From assembly GCA_009760855.2 (NCBI GenBank), contig WPIO01000074.1:1882501-1946500 (forward strand): a stretch of 64,000 bases of DNA. The letters are read 5' to 3'. Below the pieces are notes generated by a model. It did not search any database, had not been told where the DNA came from, and worked only from the letters and a program-made list of their open reading frames with translations. Shown here piece by piece: positions 47,495-57,278 of this stretch. The position numbers and the translations under genes are program-made. This stretch comes from Cristatella mucedo. Its lineage: Eukaryota > Bryozoa > Phylactolaemata > Cristatellidae. Within the stretch, counting starts at the first letter, position 1. The number at the start of each line of letters is the position of its first letter.

Positions 47495-48184
47495 AGTGAG
47501 TGACCTCAAAGTACAAGCCTGCCTCGTAGCCAGTGCAAGCACTTGGGCAGTGCCTTGATGAGCAAGGTTCAATGTCATATGGGTAGATGAGAGAAACGGC
47601 AGATTTGTACGTCATATGTAGGCATCGTAGTGCAATGGCAGCCAGACCTAAAAGGAGAAAGTGACAGACGTGTGGCTCTTATATCTTACAATCCGAGAAC
47701 TGACCCAGTGGTATACTAATCAAGCTTACCCAAAATGTTAGGGAATTACTTAGCCAAAATCAAAGGCAGACTTGTGGTGAAGCTGATGCAATCGTCTAGT
47801 TAAAATAATTACGCAATAGGATAGTCATATTTTCTGCTTAGGAGATAAGATAGGTGTGAACTTGTCTAATTTGAGTGTAGTGCCTTTATTGTAAGGTTAG
47901 ACAAATAATTTGGTCATAGCGATTGTGGCTGTTAATGTCATCATTTTCTATTTAGCATCACTAATGCTCTGCATTTGGATGACACTAACGGCACCTCTAT
48001 GAATATGTGAACGTAACCTGTATGTATAGCACATTGACATAAGCTTTGTGGGCTTAAACTGAGTTGTCGTGTTGTTGTGTTAGCATGCAAGTCATGCATG
48101 TGGCTTAGTGTATGTGAAGCCCAAACGTGTGCAATGTATTAGTGTGTGTATGTGCGTGTGCAGTGCATGTGTGGGTCTGTGTAT

Positions 48185-48222
<38 letters not shown>

Positions 48223-48810
48223 GCTCGCAGGTGTGAGCTTTCTCTGTATGTGCTAGTGTATGTGTAAATGTATTTGTATGCGTCTGTGCATATGTGCACA
48301 TGTGTGTGAGTTCGCATGCTATGTGTGTGCCTAATGCATCCTGTGTGTGTACTTTGTATTGTGTATTTAAGTAGTGTGTGTCCTGCATGTATGCTATGTT
48401 GTATGTGTGTGTGTAACTGTCCTTGTGTGTGTGTGTGTGCATGTGTCCTATATGTATTGTATGCGTACGAGCCCATTGCGGTGTGGTGTGTGTGTGTGTG
48501 TGTATGTGTGTGTTTGTGCATGCCTGCACGTGTGTGCGTGCGTTTGCAAGTGCTCTCTGTGCTCGTGCATGTCCTGTGTGTATTCATGCACCTGTGTGTG
48601 TGTGTGTGTGTGTGTCTGTGTGTATGCATGTGTGTATGCATGCGTGTGTGTGTGTGTGTTTCTGTGTGTGTGTGTGTGTGTGCGCGCACTCGATTGGGTG
48701 TGCATGGGTATGTGTCTGTGAATGCCTGTGCCCGTGTGCGAGTTCTGAAAGTGTGTTATATATTAGAAGAGTCAAATCGAGATTAAAAGACAACTAAGAG
48801 TGATTGAATA
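47495..48810. repeat. Tandem duplication unit 1, module X
   Basis: The left part of the first unit. It matches 50977-51508 and then 53105-54313 in unit 2 once the insertions there are removed. It contains a GT-rich compound microsatellite (about 48130-48740) and ends near GATTGAATATATATATA. Roughly one base in ten to twelve differs between the copies outside the repeats. No gene is recognised; CVCVC/THTHT frames are microsatellite artefacts. Confidence 0.9.
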
Positions 48811-49028
48811 TATATATATATATATATTTAATATATATATATATATATATGTATACGTGTATATATGTAAACCTTGCCTGTATTAGGACGATTGCTAAAT
48901 GCAAAAATAGCAACAGTGAGCAGTAGTGATATAAACATCACTAAATATATAAATATCTCTATCAATATCAATCTATCTATCGATACTCAATCAGACCCAC
49001 ACCACAGGTATTTTACCTGAAATTAATG
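48811..49028. other. AT-rich spacer of unit 1
   Basis: (AT)n at about 48808-48850, then about 180 bp ending at TTAATGATGAGAC. The matching position in unit 2 is occupied by different sequence (54314-55412). Confidence 0.6.
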
Positions 49029-50974
49029 ATGAGACAATAATTAATAAGTGCTGCTGAAGAGTAGCTTGCTGATTGGACACGGCCAGTGAGAAGCTTTGTT
49101 GAAAGCTTCGGATGTGTACTGTTAGTTATGCAACAGCTAAACCTGTTTGCATTGCCCACAATTAATTGTATAGTTGCCCACCGTGCTGGTGGGCTGGCTC
49201 AGTCTTACGAAGGGCACTTGGAAATTCACGAGTTCTCAGTGTGCACATACGATGTCTCGGTAACAAGCAAGGATGCAGGCATCAGTTGCTAACAAAGAAA
49301 TGTAGGCAGCTGCAAACTGTGGCGTCCCAGCTCAGACCTGACCGAGTCGGGAGGAAGGATGGGAGATAGTGAGGGAGGCAGAAAGGAAGGGCAAGGTGCA
49401 AAGTGGACGGTTGCCAATAAGTCACACAGGCTCGAAGCACAGCTGGTCGACCTGGCTTGCCTCTATTTTAAGCAGGCTTCTCACCTGCGGCCACCGGCCG
49501 TGCTAGCTCACGACAGAACCTACTTGTTGTGGGCTGGGTAGATGAAAGTGAGGTCGGACTAGGTGGGGCCTTTCGGATCCAGCGTTTGTTGAGGACTAGT
49601 ATTCACTGGTCTCGAGGAGCGGATCGAGGCTCTCCACCCGGCGGTCCAAACCCCTCCCCCCACCGACCCCCTTCGAGGCCAGGTGCTATGGGGGTGGGGT
49701 GGGATTATCGTCGGTCCGGTGAGCGCCGATGCGATCAGACTGAACGGCAATGGTTTCCACTGCCTCTGCCGTAGGAACGAATGAATTTCGTCCGGTCTTT
49801 TCATGACCCCCCCTCCCCCACCCCGAGACGCACCTAAGTGACGTTGTCGGCCGGCTAGCCTGCTGCTCTACGTTGAGGTGGAAGAAGTGCAAGCAAAAAC
49901 ACTCAATGCTACACTGCCGGCTACTTGCGGCTGGCATAAAAAGCGAAAGCTCACGCTGCTCACTCGGTCGGTTGGCACTGGCATATGGGGAAGGGGCGAA
50001 GGAGAGGGGCTGCAGCCGGTGGCTGCCTGCTGCTCCGGCTCAGCTCCGGGTGCTGCAGCTGCTTCGGGTTCCCATTCTCTTTCCGGCTGCTGCCTCTGTG
50101 TGCTCACCCCAGCAACCGTGCAAATGTCGAATCTCTGCAGCAATCATGGTGGGATCATGCAAAAAGCTTCAGCCCAATGGGAGTAGCGGTGAAACTGAGC
50201 ACCAAACGAGCGAACGAGCGTCTTGAAAGAGAGATCGGGCAAAGCACCGGCACCGACCGACCGGAACCGGCCCGCGCCGTTGGACTTGTGAGCCGCGAAT
50301 TGCCGGTCGCATGCCTGCTGCCTCGAAACCTGGCTTCGAGTCCCGCCCGGTGTAGCTAGGCAGCGGAAGCAGTGGGCAGCACCGGGCACTGCTGAACCTA
50401 GATCCGGCGCTGCTACCTGCAGTGCTTTTACAGCTGGCCTGGCGAGGGTGCAGAGCTTTCTTCGCCCGGGGGCGCAGGTGCCCGGCTTAAGCCGCAGGGT
50501 GGGGTCAGCCCAAAGCCTGGCACAATGGGTCGGCCGAGGTGAGACAGGTAGGGGTAGAGGGTCGCTCACGACCAAGGGGGCGCTATGGAAAGAAATGCAC
50601 CATGCGAGTCTCAGCAAAAGCCAGTGGAAGGCTGGGTATACAAAAAATAATACCTCTCACCCACGTGTCGATCCGGAAGTGAGTGGCAGAGCAGTTCCTT
50701 TTGGTGCCCGTGCACCTGGCGTCGGCATTGAAAAGGCGGCAAATGTCCTCGTGCGTTCTTCAGTATTGAAATAGGCTACAAACGAGTTCGTTTTGGCTTG
50801 CTATAGCTAAGAAGGCCGTTTGTTGTCGATGTCGACCGACACGAAACCTCACTGGAGATCCTCGATGCCGCAGCCAAAGAGAAATGGCACTGTGTGTGCA
50901 TGCCTGCTGTAGAGCAGCATGCCGGGTGCCGTGCCGAAAGTCACAGAGCTTCGTCTTTCTCGTGTTCGGTTGTC
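49029..50974. repeat. Tandem duplication unit 1, module Y
   Basis: A largely GC-rich block nearly identical to 55413-58691 apart from the solo LTR there. In the first 280 bases I count about four differences. Several long frames are open in both copies (for example 49985-50359 plus and 50144-50617 minus), but none resembles a known protein and opposite strands are both open. It carries the uninterrupted LTR target GCCGTAGGAACG at 49768-49779. Confidence 0.9.
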
Positions 50975-51508
50975 CGAGTGAGTGACCTCAAAGTACAAGC
51001 CTGCCTCGTAGCCAGTGCAAGCACTTGGGCAGTGCCTTGATGAGCAAGGTTCAATGTCATATGGGTAGATGAGAGAAACGGCAGATTTGTATGTCATATG
51101 TAGGCATTGTAGTGCAATGGCAGCCAGACCTACAAAGAGAAAGTGACAGACGTGTGGCTCTTATATCTTACAATCCGAGGACTGACCCAGTGGTATACTA
51201 ATCCAAGCATGCCCAAAGTTTTAGGGAATAACCTAGCCAAAAAGGAAGCAGACTTGTAGTGAAACTGATGCAATCATCTAGTTAAAATAATTATTGAATA
51301 GGGTAGTCAGATTATCTGCTTAGGAAATAAGATAGATGTGAACTTGTCTAATTTAAGGGTAGGGCCTTTATTGTAAGGCTAGACACATAATTCGGTCATA
51401 GTGATTGTGGCTGTTCATGTCATCATTTTCTATGTAACATCATTAACGCTCTGCATTTGAATGCCACTACCGGCACCTCTGTGAATATGTGAACATAATC
51501 TGTATGTA

Positions 51509-53104
51509 TAATAATAAAATAATAATAATAAGAATGCACTTGATAAAGTGCTCTCGGAGAACTTGATCTCTTTCTAGGCGCTTTACATTTGCTGCAAAGT
51601 TATATGCAAGTGAATGGTAAGTAAAATCATGCTTGGAAAACAAACAAAATGAATAATATGGTTAGGGGTGACATGGACTGTGTCAGCATGCAAATGTGGT
51701 TAGTGGCAGCATGCACAGTGTCAGCACGCATAAGCACATCAAGGACGAATCACAGGGACCCGCTGAATGCTGTCCTAAATAGGTGTGTTTTTAAGTTCCT
51801 TTTAAACGTCATCAGGTCAGGGGATGTTCTGATGCAGGTCGGGAGGGGGTTCCAGGCTTTAGAAGCATACGAACTAAATGCACGGTCTCCAAAGAATTTA
51901 AGGTTTGTACGAGGTATCTGTAGGCCGTTGGATTCCGAAAAGCGGGTGTTACGATGCTTGTCCTGATGGGGTAGTATATTCGAGAGATAGGCTGGAGCCG
52001 TAGAATGAAGGGACCTAAAATTGAGCAACAAAACCTTGAAGTCAATTCGTTGCTTGACTGGTAGCCATTGCAGGTCGGCGAGAAGTGGAGTAATGTGGCA
52101 CATTCGACGCTCACGACAAACAAGCCTAGCTGCAGAGTTTTGCAACAGCTGCAATCGCCTGATCGCACATGCTGGTAGGCTAGTAAGCAGTGAGTTGCCG
52201 AAGTGGAGATGGGATGTCATGAATGCATGGACCAACTTGGACGTGGTATCCTTATCTACACGGGCCCGAATTTTAGCCATGTAATAAAGCTAAAAATAGG
52301 CAGATTTGACTGTGGAGTTGATATGGTCGTCTAACGAGAAGTCACTTTTGAATATGACACTTTTAAATTTCGAGATGATTCAACTGGAGATATGCTGGCA
52401 GAGCCAATTTTGACAGTCAGCCTTTACAATCTCTGAATCATACTAGGTTTGCTCATAACTAGTAGGTTAGTTTTATCATCGTTTAGTTTAAGAAAATTTG
52501 TTGCCATTCATGTGTGGATGTCATCAATACATGCAGCAAGTCAGTTGAGAGAATTTGAGATGCTCGAAGGCTGGGAGGGATCAAAGCAAAGGTACAACTG
52601 AGTGTCATCCGCATAGATGTGAAAGCCTAGATTGTGCTTGGTAATCGCATCAGCAAGAGGGAGAGTATAAACTGTGAAAAGAACTGGACCTAGCACGGAG
52701 CCCTGAGGTACTCCATATTTCAGAGGTACTTCGGATGATCTTTGTCCATTCACGTCAATACTCAGGAGTCTCCCACTGAGATATGACCTAAACCACTGCA
52801 GAGCAGTGGAGGTGATTGATGCCCAGGCGAGATGAGAGGCGCTCTAGAAGAACTTTGCGATCGCTGGTATCAAACGCTGCCGAAAGATCGAGCAAAACAA
52901 GCAGAGATACTCTACCCATGTCTGCATTCCCAAGCAGATCGTTGTATACCCTAAGCAATGCTGACTCTGTGCATTGATTAGCTCTAAAGCCAGACTGGAA
53001 CTCATTGCAAGGTGTGAGGTTTCGATATATGAGTTCAGATTGTCTGCCACTACCTGTTCCAGTGTCTTTGATAGGAATGGTAGAAGGGAGACTGGGCGGT
53101 AGAA
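51509..53104 (-). mobile_element. Family A CR1/L2-like retrotransposon, longest copy
   Basis: The fullest family A copy (1596 bp), reading right to left. It starts 5'-truncated inside the RT domain at YRPVSLLPFLSKTLEQVV, then [35 protein letters not shown] and the catalytic [15 protein letters not shown] (near 52585-52630). A 176-codon C-terminal frame follows (52280-51750), then the 3' UTR, stem and ATT tail. TGTATGTA flanks it at 51501-51508 and 53105-53112; unit 1 has one TGTATGTA at 48019-48026. Frameshifts separate the coding blocks and there is no endonuclease, so it cannot move by itself. Confidence 0.95.
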
Positions 53105-53220
53105 TGTATGTATGGCACATTGATATAAGCTTTGTGGGTTTAAACTGAGTTGTGTTTGCATGCAAGTCGTGAATGTGGCTGAGTGTATGTGTATGTTTAG
53201 CACAAACGTGTGCAATGTAG

Positions 53221-53383
53221 TTAAATAAAACAAATAAATAATGTAATTCATTTGTATAGCGCCCCAAGATAATTTTAGCTCCTTTCAGGTGCTTTACATA
53301 TGCCTCAGGGCTCAAGCCCACGACCTCAGCCAGACCTTGGCCGGGGCGAGTGCCTTAACCGCTGGACCAATCCAGCTCGGCTA
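53221..53383 (-). mobile_element. SINE-1 copy inserted in unit 2
   Basis: On the minus strand: A box in TTGGTCCAGCGGTTAAGGC, B box in GTGGGCTTGAGCCC, body GCATATGTAAAGCACCTGAA then GGAGCTAAAATTATCTTGG and GGCGCTATACAAATGAATTA, then an AT-rich tail. Unit 1 is uninterrupted at 48130-48150. A short TAGTT at both edges may be the target duplication. Confidence 0.9.
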
Positions 53384-53485
53384 GTTGTGTGTGTATGTGT
53401 GTGTGCAGTGCGTGTGTGTATATGTGTGTGCGTGTGTTTGTGTGTGTGTGTGTGTGTGTGCTTTCTGTTTATGTGCTAGTGTATG

Positions 53486-53672
53486 GTGAGCCGTAATGGC
53501 TCACAAGGTAAGGCGGTTGCTTTTCATGACCTCGGCCTCGCGGTCGTGGGCTCGAATCCTGCAGTGGGCGATCCTTTATCGCCACTGCAAGCGGTGGTGA
53601 TAGCCGGAAAGGCTCTTCTGTCGCTATACAAACGAGGCTGTTAAATCAGCTAGCATTTATTTTATTTATTTA
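53486..53672 (+). mobile_element. SINE-2 copy with target duplication
   Basis: Head GTGAGCCGTAATGGCTCAC and AAGGTAAGGCGG, B box GGGCTCGAATCC, body CAGTGGGCGATCCTTTATCG, GCAAGCGGTGGTGATAGCC and GGCTCTTCTGTCGCTATAC, and an ATTTATTT tail. AGTGTATG flanks it at 53478-53485 and 53673-53680; unit 1 reads AGTGTATG once (near 48254). It is the reference copy for this family here. Confidence 0.95.
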
Positions 53673-54473
53673 AGTGTATGAGTATGCGTGTGGGCATCTG
53701 TGCACATGTATGTGTGTTCGTATGCTATGTGTGTGCTGCATGCATCTTGTGAGTGTACTTTGATTGTGCATTTGAGTAGTGTGTGTCCTGCATGTGTGCT
53801 ATGTGTGCAGTGTGGTATGCCTGTGTGTATGAGCACGTTTGTGCTAGCACCTGTTTGTGAGCTGTGTGTTTGTGTTGTATGTCTGTGTGTAAGTGTCCTT
53901 GTGTGTGTGCGTGCATGCGAACTATGTGTATTATATGCGTACGAGCGCATTGCAGTATGGAGTGTGTGTGTGAGCGCATGCGTGGACGTATGTGTGTGTG
54001 TGTGTGTGTGTGAGTGTGTGTGTGTTTGCGACTGCTCTCTGTGCATGCATGTGCATGCCGTGTGTCTGTGTGTTTGCGTGTGAGTGTGTGTGTGTTTGTG
54101 TGTGAGTGTGTGTGTGTGTGTGTGTTTGTGTGGGGGCTGTGGGTGTTTGTGTGTGAGCGTGTGTGTTGGGGGGTTGTGGGTGTGCATGGGTATGTGCCTG
54201 TGTAGGCCTGTGCCCGTGCACAAGCTCTGCGAGTGTGTGCATATATTAGTAAAATCAAATGGAGATCAAAAAGACACTTACTTAGGAGTTATTGAATATA
54301 TATATATATATATCACCTTATAGTAGGGTAATCCTATCACAGTCATCATGCAGCAACCGTTTTTGTTATTTTAACTAAATTCTTTATCGGCCATAGCAAG
54401 GTGCTGCTTTCCGAGGCCCAGAACCTCAGGTTGGTGACTTTTAGGTCATTAGGAATTTACCTCACCTGGTAGC

Positions 54474-54612
54474 ATTTTGTTTGTTTTTCAAGCATGATTT
54501 TACTTACTATTCTATTGCGTATCACTTTGCAGCAAATGTAAAGCGCCTAGAAAGAGATTAAGTTCTCTGAGGGCGCTTTATCAAGTGCAATATTAATATT
54601 ATTATTATTAGC
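54474..54612 (+). mobile_element. Family A 3' UTR and tail
   Basis: TTGTTTTTCAAGCATGATTT, then GCAAATGTAAAGCGCCTAGA, GAGATTAAGTTCTCTGAGGG and an ATT tail: an almost undamaged family A terminus without any coding part. Confidence 0.9.
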
Positions 54613-55131
54613 ATAAATTTTTATGACATGAATTTGCTTCAACCGCATAGCCACTCTACCTACGTCGTCTGTTGGGTGTTAAAACGAGCTAGCACTTGTG
54701 AAATGATGGACTTACTTAAATTCAAATGCCCTAAAGAAAGAGTCCAGGCTATTATAAAGAAACCTGTTTTGCATGTGACTGGTGCCATGTGGTCTGGTGG
54801 CCATCTGGGTGCCAGCTTCTGGCGGCCAGCCACCAAGCATTATCCAAAGTAAGAGCACAATGATATGTCCTATTATGATGTTGCAAATTCACCAGCTCTT
54901 ATATTCGCCTTTCCTTAACGATGAACAGGCTGCGTTTTGAAGTCACACAACGCTAGTCCTTGCTGTGAATGTGACCGAGTCTAACAGAATGTAGCCACTC
55001 TTTTGATTGCACCGAAACACTGAGTGCCGGTCAGGCCCCTTTGTCTGTCCACCCGAAGCCCCCCACCCAGAAAGCATTGCCTATGTACTAAAAAGGAAAT
55101 ATCCTTCTTTAAAAATGTATATTTTGCATAC

Positions 55132-55404
<273 letters not shown>

Positions 55405-56590
55405 AGTGAAACGGATGATGAGACAATAATTAATAAGTGCTGCTGAAGAGTAGCTTGCTGATTGGACACGGCCAGTGAGAAGCTTTGTTGAAAGCTTCGG
55501 ATGTGTACTGTTAGTTATGCAACAGCTAAACCTGTTTGCATTGCCCACAATTAATTGTATAGTTGCCCACCGTGCTGGTGGGCTGGCTCAGTCTTACGAA
55601 GGGCACTTGGAAATTCACGAGTTCTCAGTGTGCACATGCGATGTCTCGGTAGCAAGCATGGATGCAGGCATCAGTTGCTAACAAAGAAATGTAAGCAGCT
55701 GCAAACTGTGGCGTCCCAGCTCAGACCTGACCGAGTCGGGAGGAAGGATGGGAGATAGTGAGGGAGGCAGAAAGGAAGGGCAAGGTGCAAAGTGGACGGT
55801 TGCCAATAAGTCACACAGGCTCGAAGCACAGCTGGTCGACCTGGCTTGCCTCTATTTTAAGCAGGCTTCTCACCTGCGGCCACCGGCCGTGCTAGCTCAC
55901 GACAGAACCTACTTGTTGTGGGCTGGGTAGATGAAAGTGAGGTCGGACTAGGTGGGGCCTTTCGGATCCAGCGTTTGTTGAGGACTAGTATTCACTGGTC
56001 TCGAGGAGTGGATCGAGGCTCTCCACCCGGCGGTCCAAACCCCTCCCCCACCGACCCCCTTCAAGGCCAGGTGCTATGGGGTTGGGGTGGGATTATCGTC
56101 GGTCCGGTGAGCGCCGATGCGATCGGACTGAACGGCAATGGTTTGCACTACCTCTGCCGTAGTGTAGCGCCCTGCTGGCCTTGGCTGATTTTTAGTGTGA
56201 ACAAGAGCTGTTCGGCGCCGGGCTAGAGCCCCTTTGTCCTGGAGCAGTGAGCCAGAGAGGAGCGTCAGTGCGGTTGCAGTGAGCAGAGAGGAGCATCAGT
56301 GCGGTTAGAGAGGAAGCGCTTAAGAGCAAGCCAGGAAGCTCTCTGACCAGTGGTGGCGAGTCGGCCTTTAGAATTGGTCCGATACCCGCGGGAGCGGCTG
56401 ATTGATGTTGACTGGCCTGTCAACCTTCGCCATCACTCTGTCCAAAAAGAATCGTGTGGAACCCATTCGCCATTTAAGCTGGACAGAGGGGACATTCCAG
56501 TGGCCTAGTGCCAGTATTAGTTCCTTACCGTTATGGGCCATGGTGTCGGGCCCAATACCACTAAGCTCTTGCCCCATTGTCTCAGCCAAG

Positions 56591-56598
56591 TATTTAAG
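56591..56598 (+). promoter_or_regulatory. TATA-like box of the solo LTR
   Basis: TATTTAAG about 430 bp into the LTR, followed by GGTCGAGCGACGC. The degenerate LTR copy at 58967 keeps the neighbouring GTCGAGCGACGC but has CATTTAAG at the box. Position and sequence fit the core promoter of U3. Confidence 0.5.
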
Positions 56599-56868
56599 GG
56601 TCGAGCGACGCTAGCTCTGGGTCTCTTTAGTCTTTGGTCCGGCTTCGACGCCGCCGCACTCGTTTCTCTGAAAGCGAGGGAGGAGGGCGGGCTGTTCGCT
56701 GGCGATTGACGGAACAGGACGAGACAGTGCTAGGAGGATTCGGTGGACTCCACCGAACACGGTCGTATCGCGCCCGAGCTGGCATTTTGTGTTCTTTCGT
56801 GTTCTGTGTGTGCGCGCTAGCACGTGGTCTCGGCATAGGGGTTTGCTGGTGCGAGCTAGGCGTAGTTG

Positions 56869-57205
56869 GCGTGTGTGGAGCTCTAGTTTACCGGTCAGGG
56901 TTTGGGCTCCGTTTTTCGCTTCAGTGTGGAGAAGTATTTCCTCCGCAGGAGTGCTTGAGTTGGCGTGTGTGGAGTATTCCGGCCGCACTGGTGGAAACCG
57001 AGTTCTAGTTCACCGGTCAGGGTTTAGACTCCGTTACGCGCTTTAGTGCGGAGGAGTATTCCCTCCGCAAGAGTGTTTTAAGTTAGCGTGTTTGGGGTAT
57101 TCCCTCGGCACAGGCAGGAACGGATTCCTAGTTCACCGGTTATGGTTTAGGGTCCGGGTCGCGCTTAGTGTGGAGGAGTATTCCCTCCGCAAGAGTGTTG
57201 GTGCA
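56869..57205 (+). repeat. Three tandem subrepeats inside the LTR
   Basis: Each unit of roughly 100-125 bp carries GTTCACCGGTCAGGGTTT-like sequence, CTCCG, TAGTGYGGAGGAGTATTCC and CTCCGCAAGAGTGTT. They lie between the promoter-like box and the AATAAA. Confidence 0.8.
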
Positions 57206-57272
57206 GTTGAGAACATGCGAGGAGTGTGGAGATAAAGCTGAACTAGACGCGCAGCGACTTTGTGCACTTGCG

Positions 57273-57278
57273 AATAAA
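57273..57278 (+). terminator. Poly(A) signal AATAAA of the solo LTR
   Basis: AATAAA lies about 1.1 kb into the LTR, downstream of the promoter-like box and in the same orientation, as expected for an LTR with R and U5 following. Confidence 0.5.

Larger units (their letters stand above)
50977..54313. repeat. Tandem duplication unit 2, module X' with insertions
   Basis: Direct repeat of 47495-48810, starting at once after module Y. It is interrupted by a CR1 element (51509-53104), a reversed SINE-1 (about 53221-53383) and a SINE-2 (53486-53672). The GT-rich compound microsatellite runs about 53385-54240. It ends at the same GTTATTGAATATATATATA point as unit 1. Confidence 0.9.

Noticed and set aside
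48092-48797. Long Cys/Val-rich and Thr/His-rich frames on both strands
   Set aside because: They are translations of the GT-rich microsatellite in all frames; composition alone keeps them open. The same holds for 53666-54323 and 54981-55373.
49985-50617. Frames conserved in both module Y copies
   Set aside because: Conservation reflects the recent duplication; both strands are equally open and the amino-acid differences show no constraint that I can judge.
53486-53600. A possible tRNA gene
   Set aside because: A and B boxes are present, but the cloverleaf cannot be completed and the sequence continues into a SINE body with tail and target duplication.
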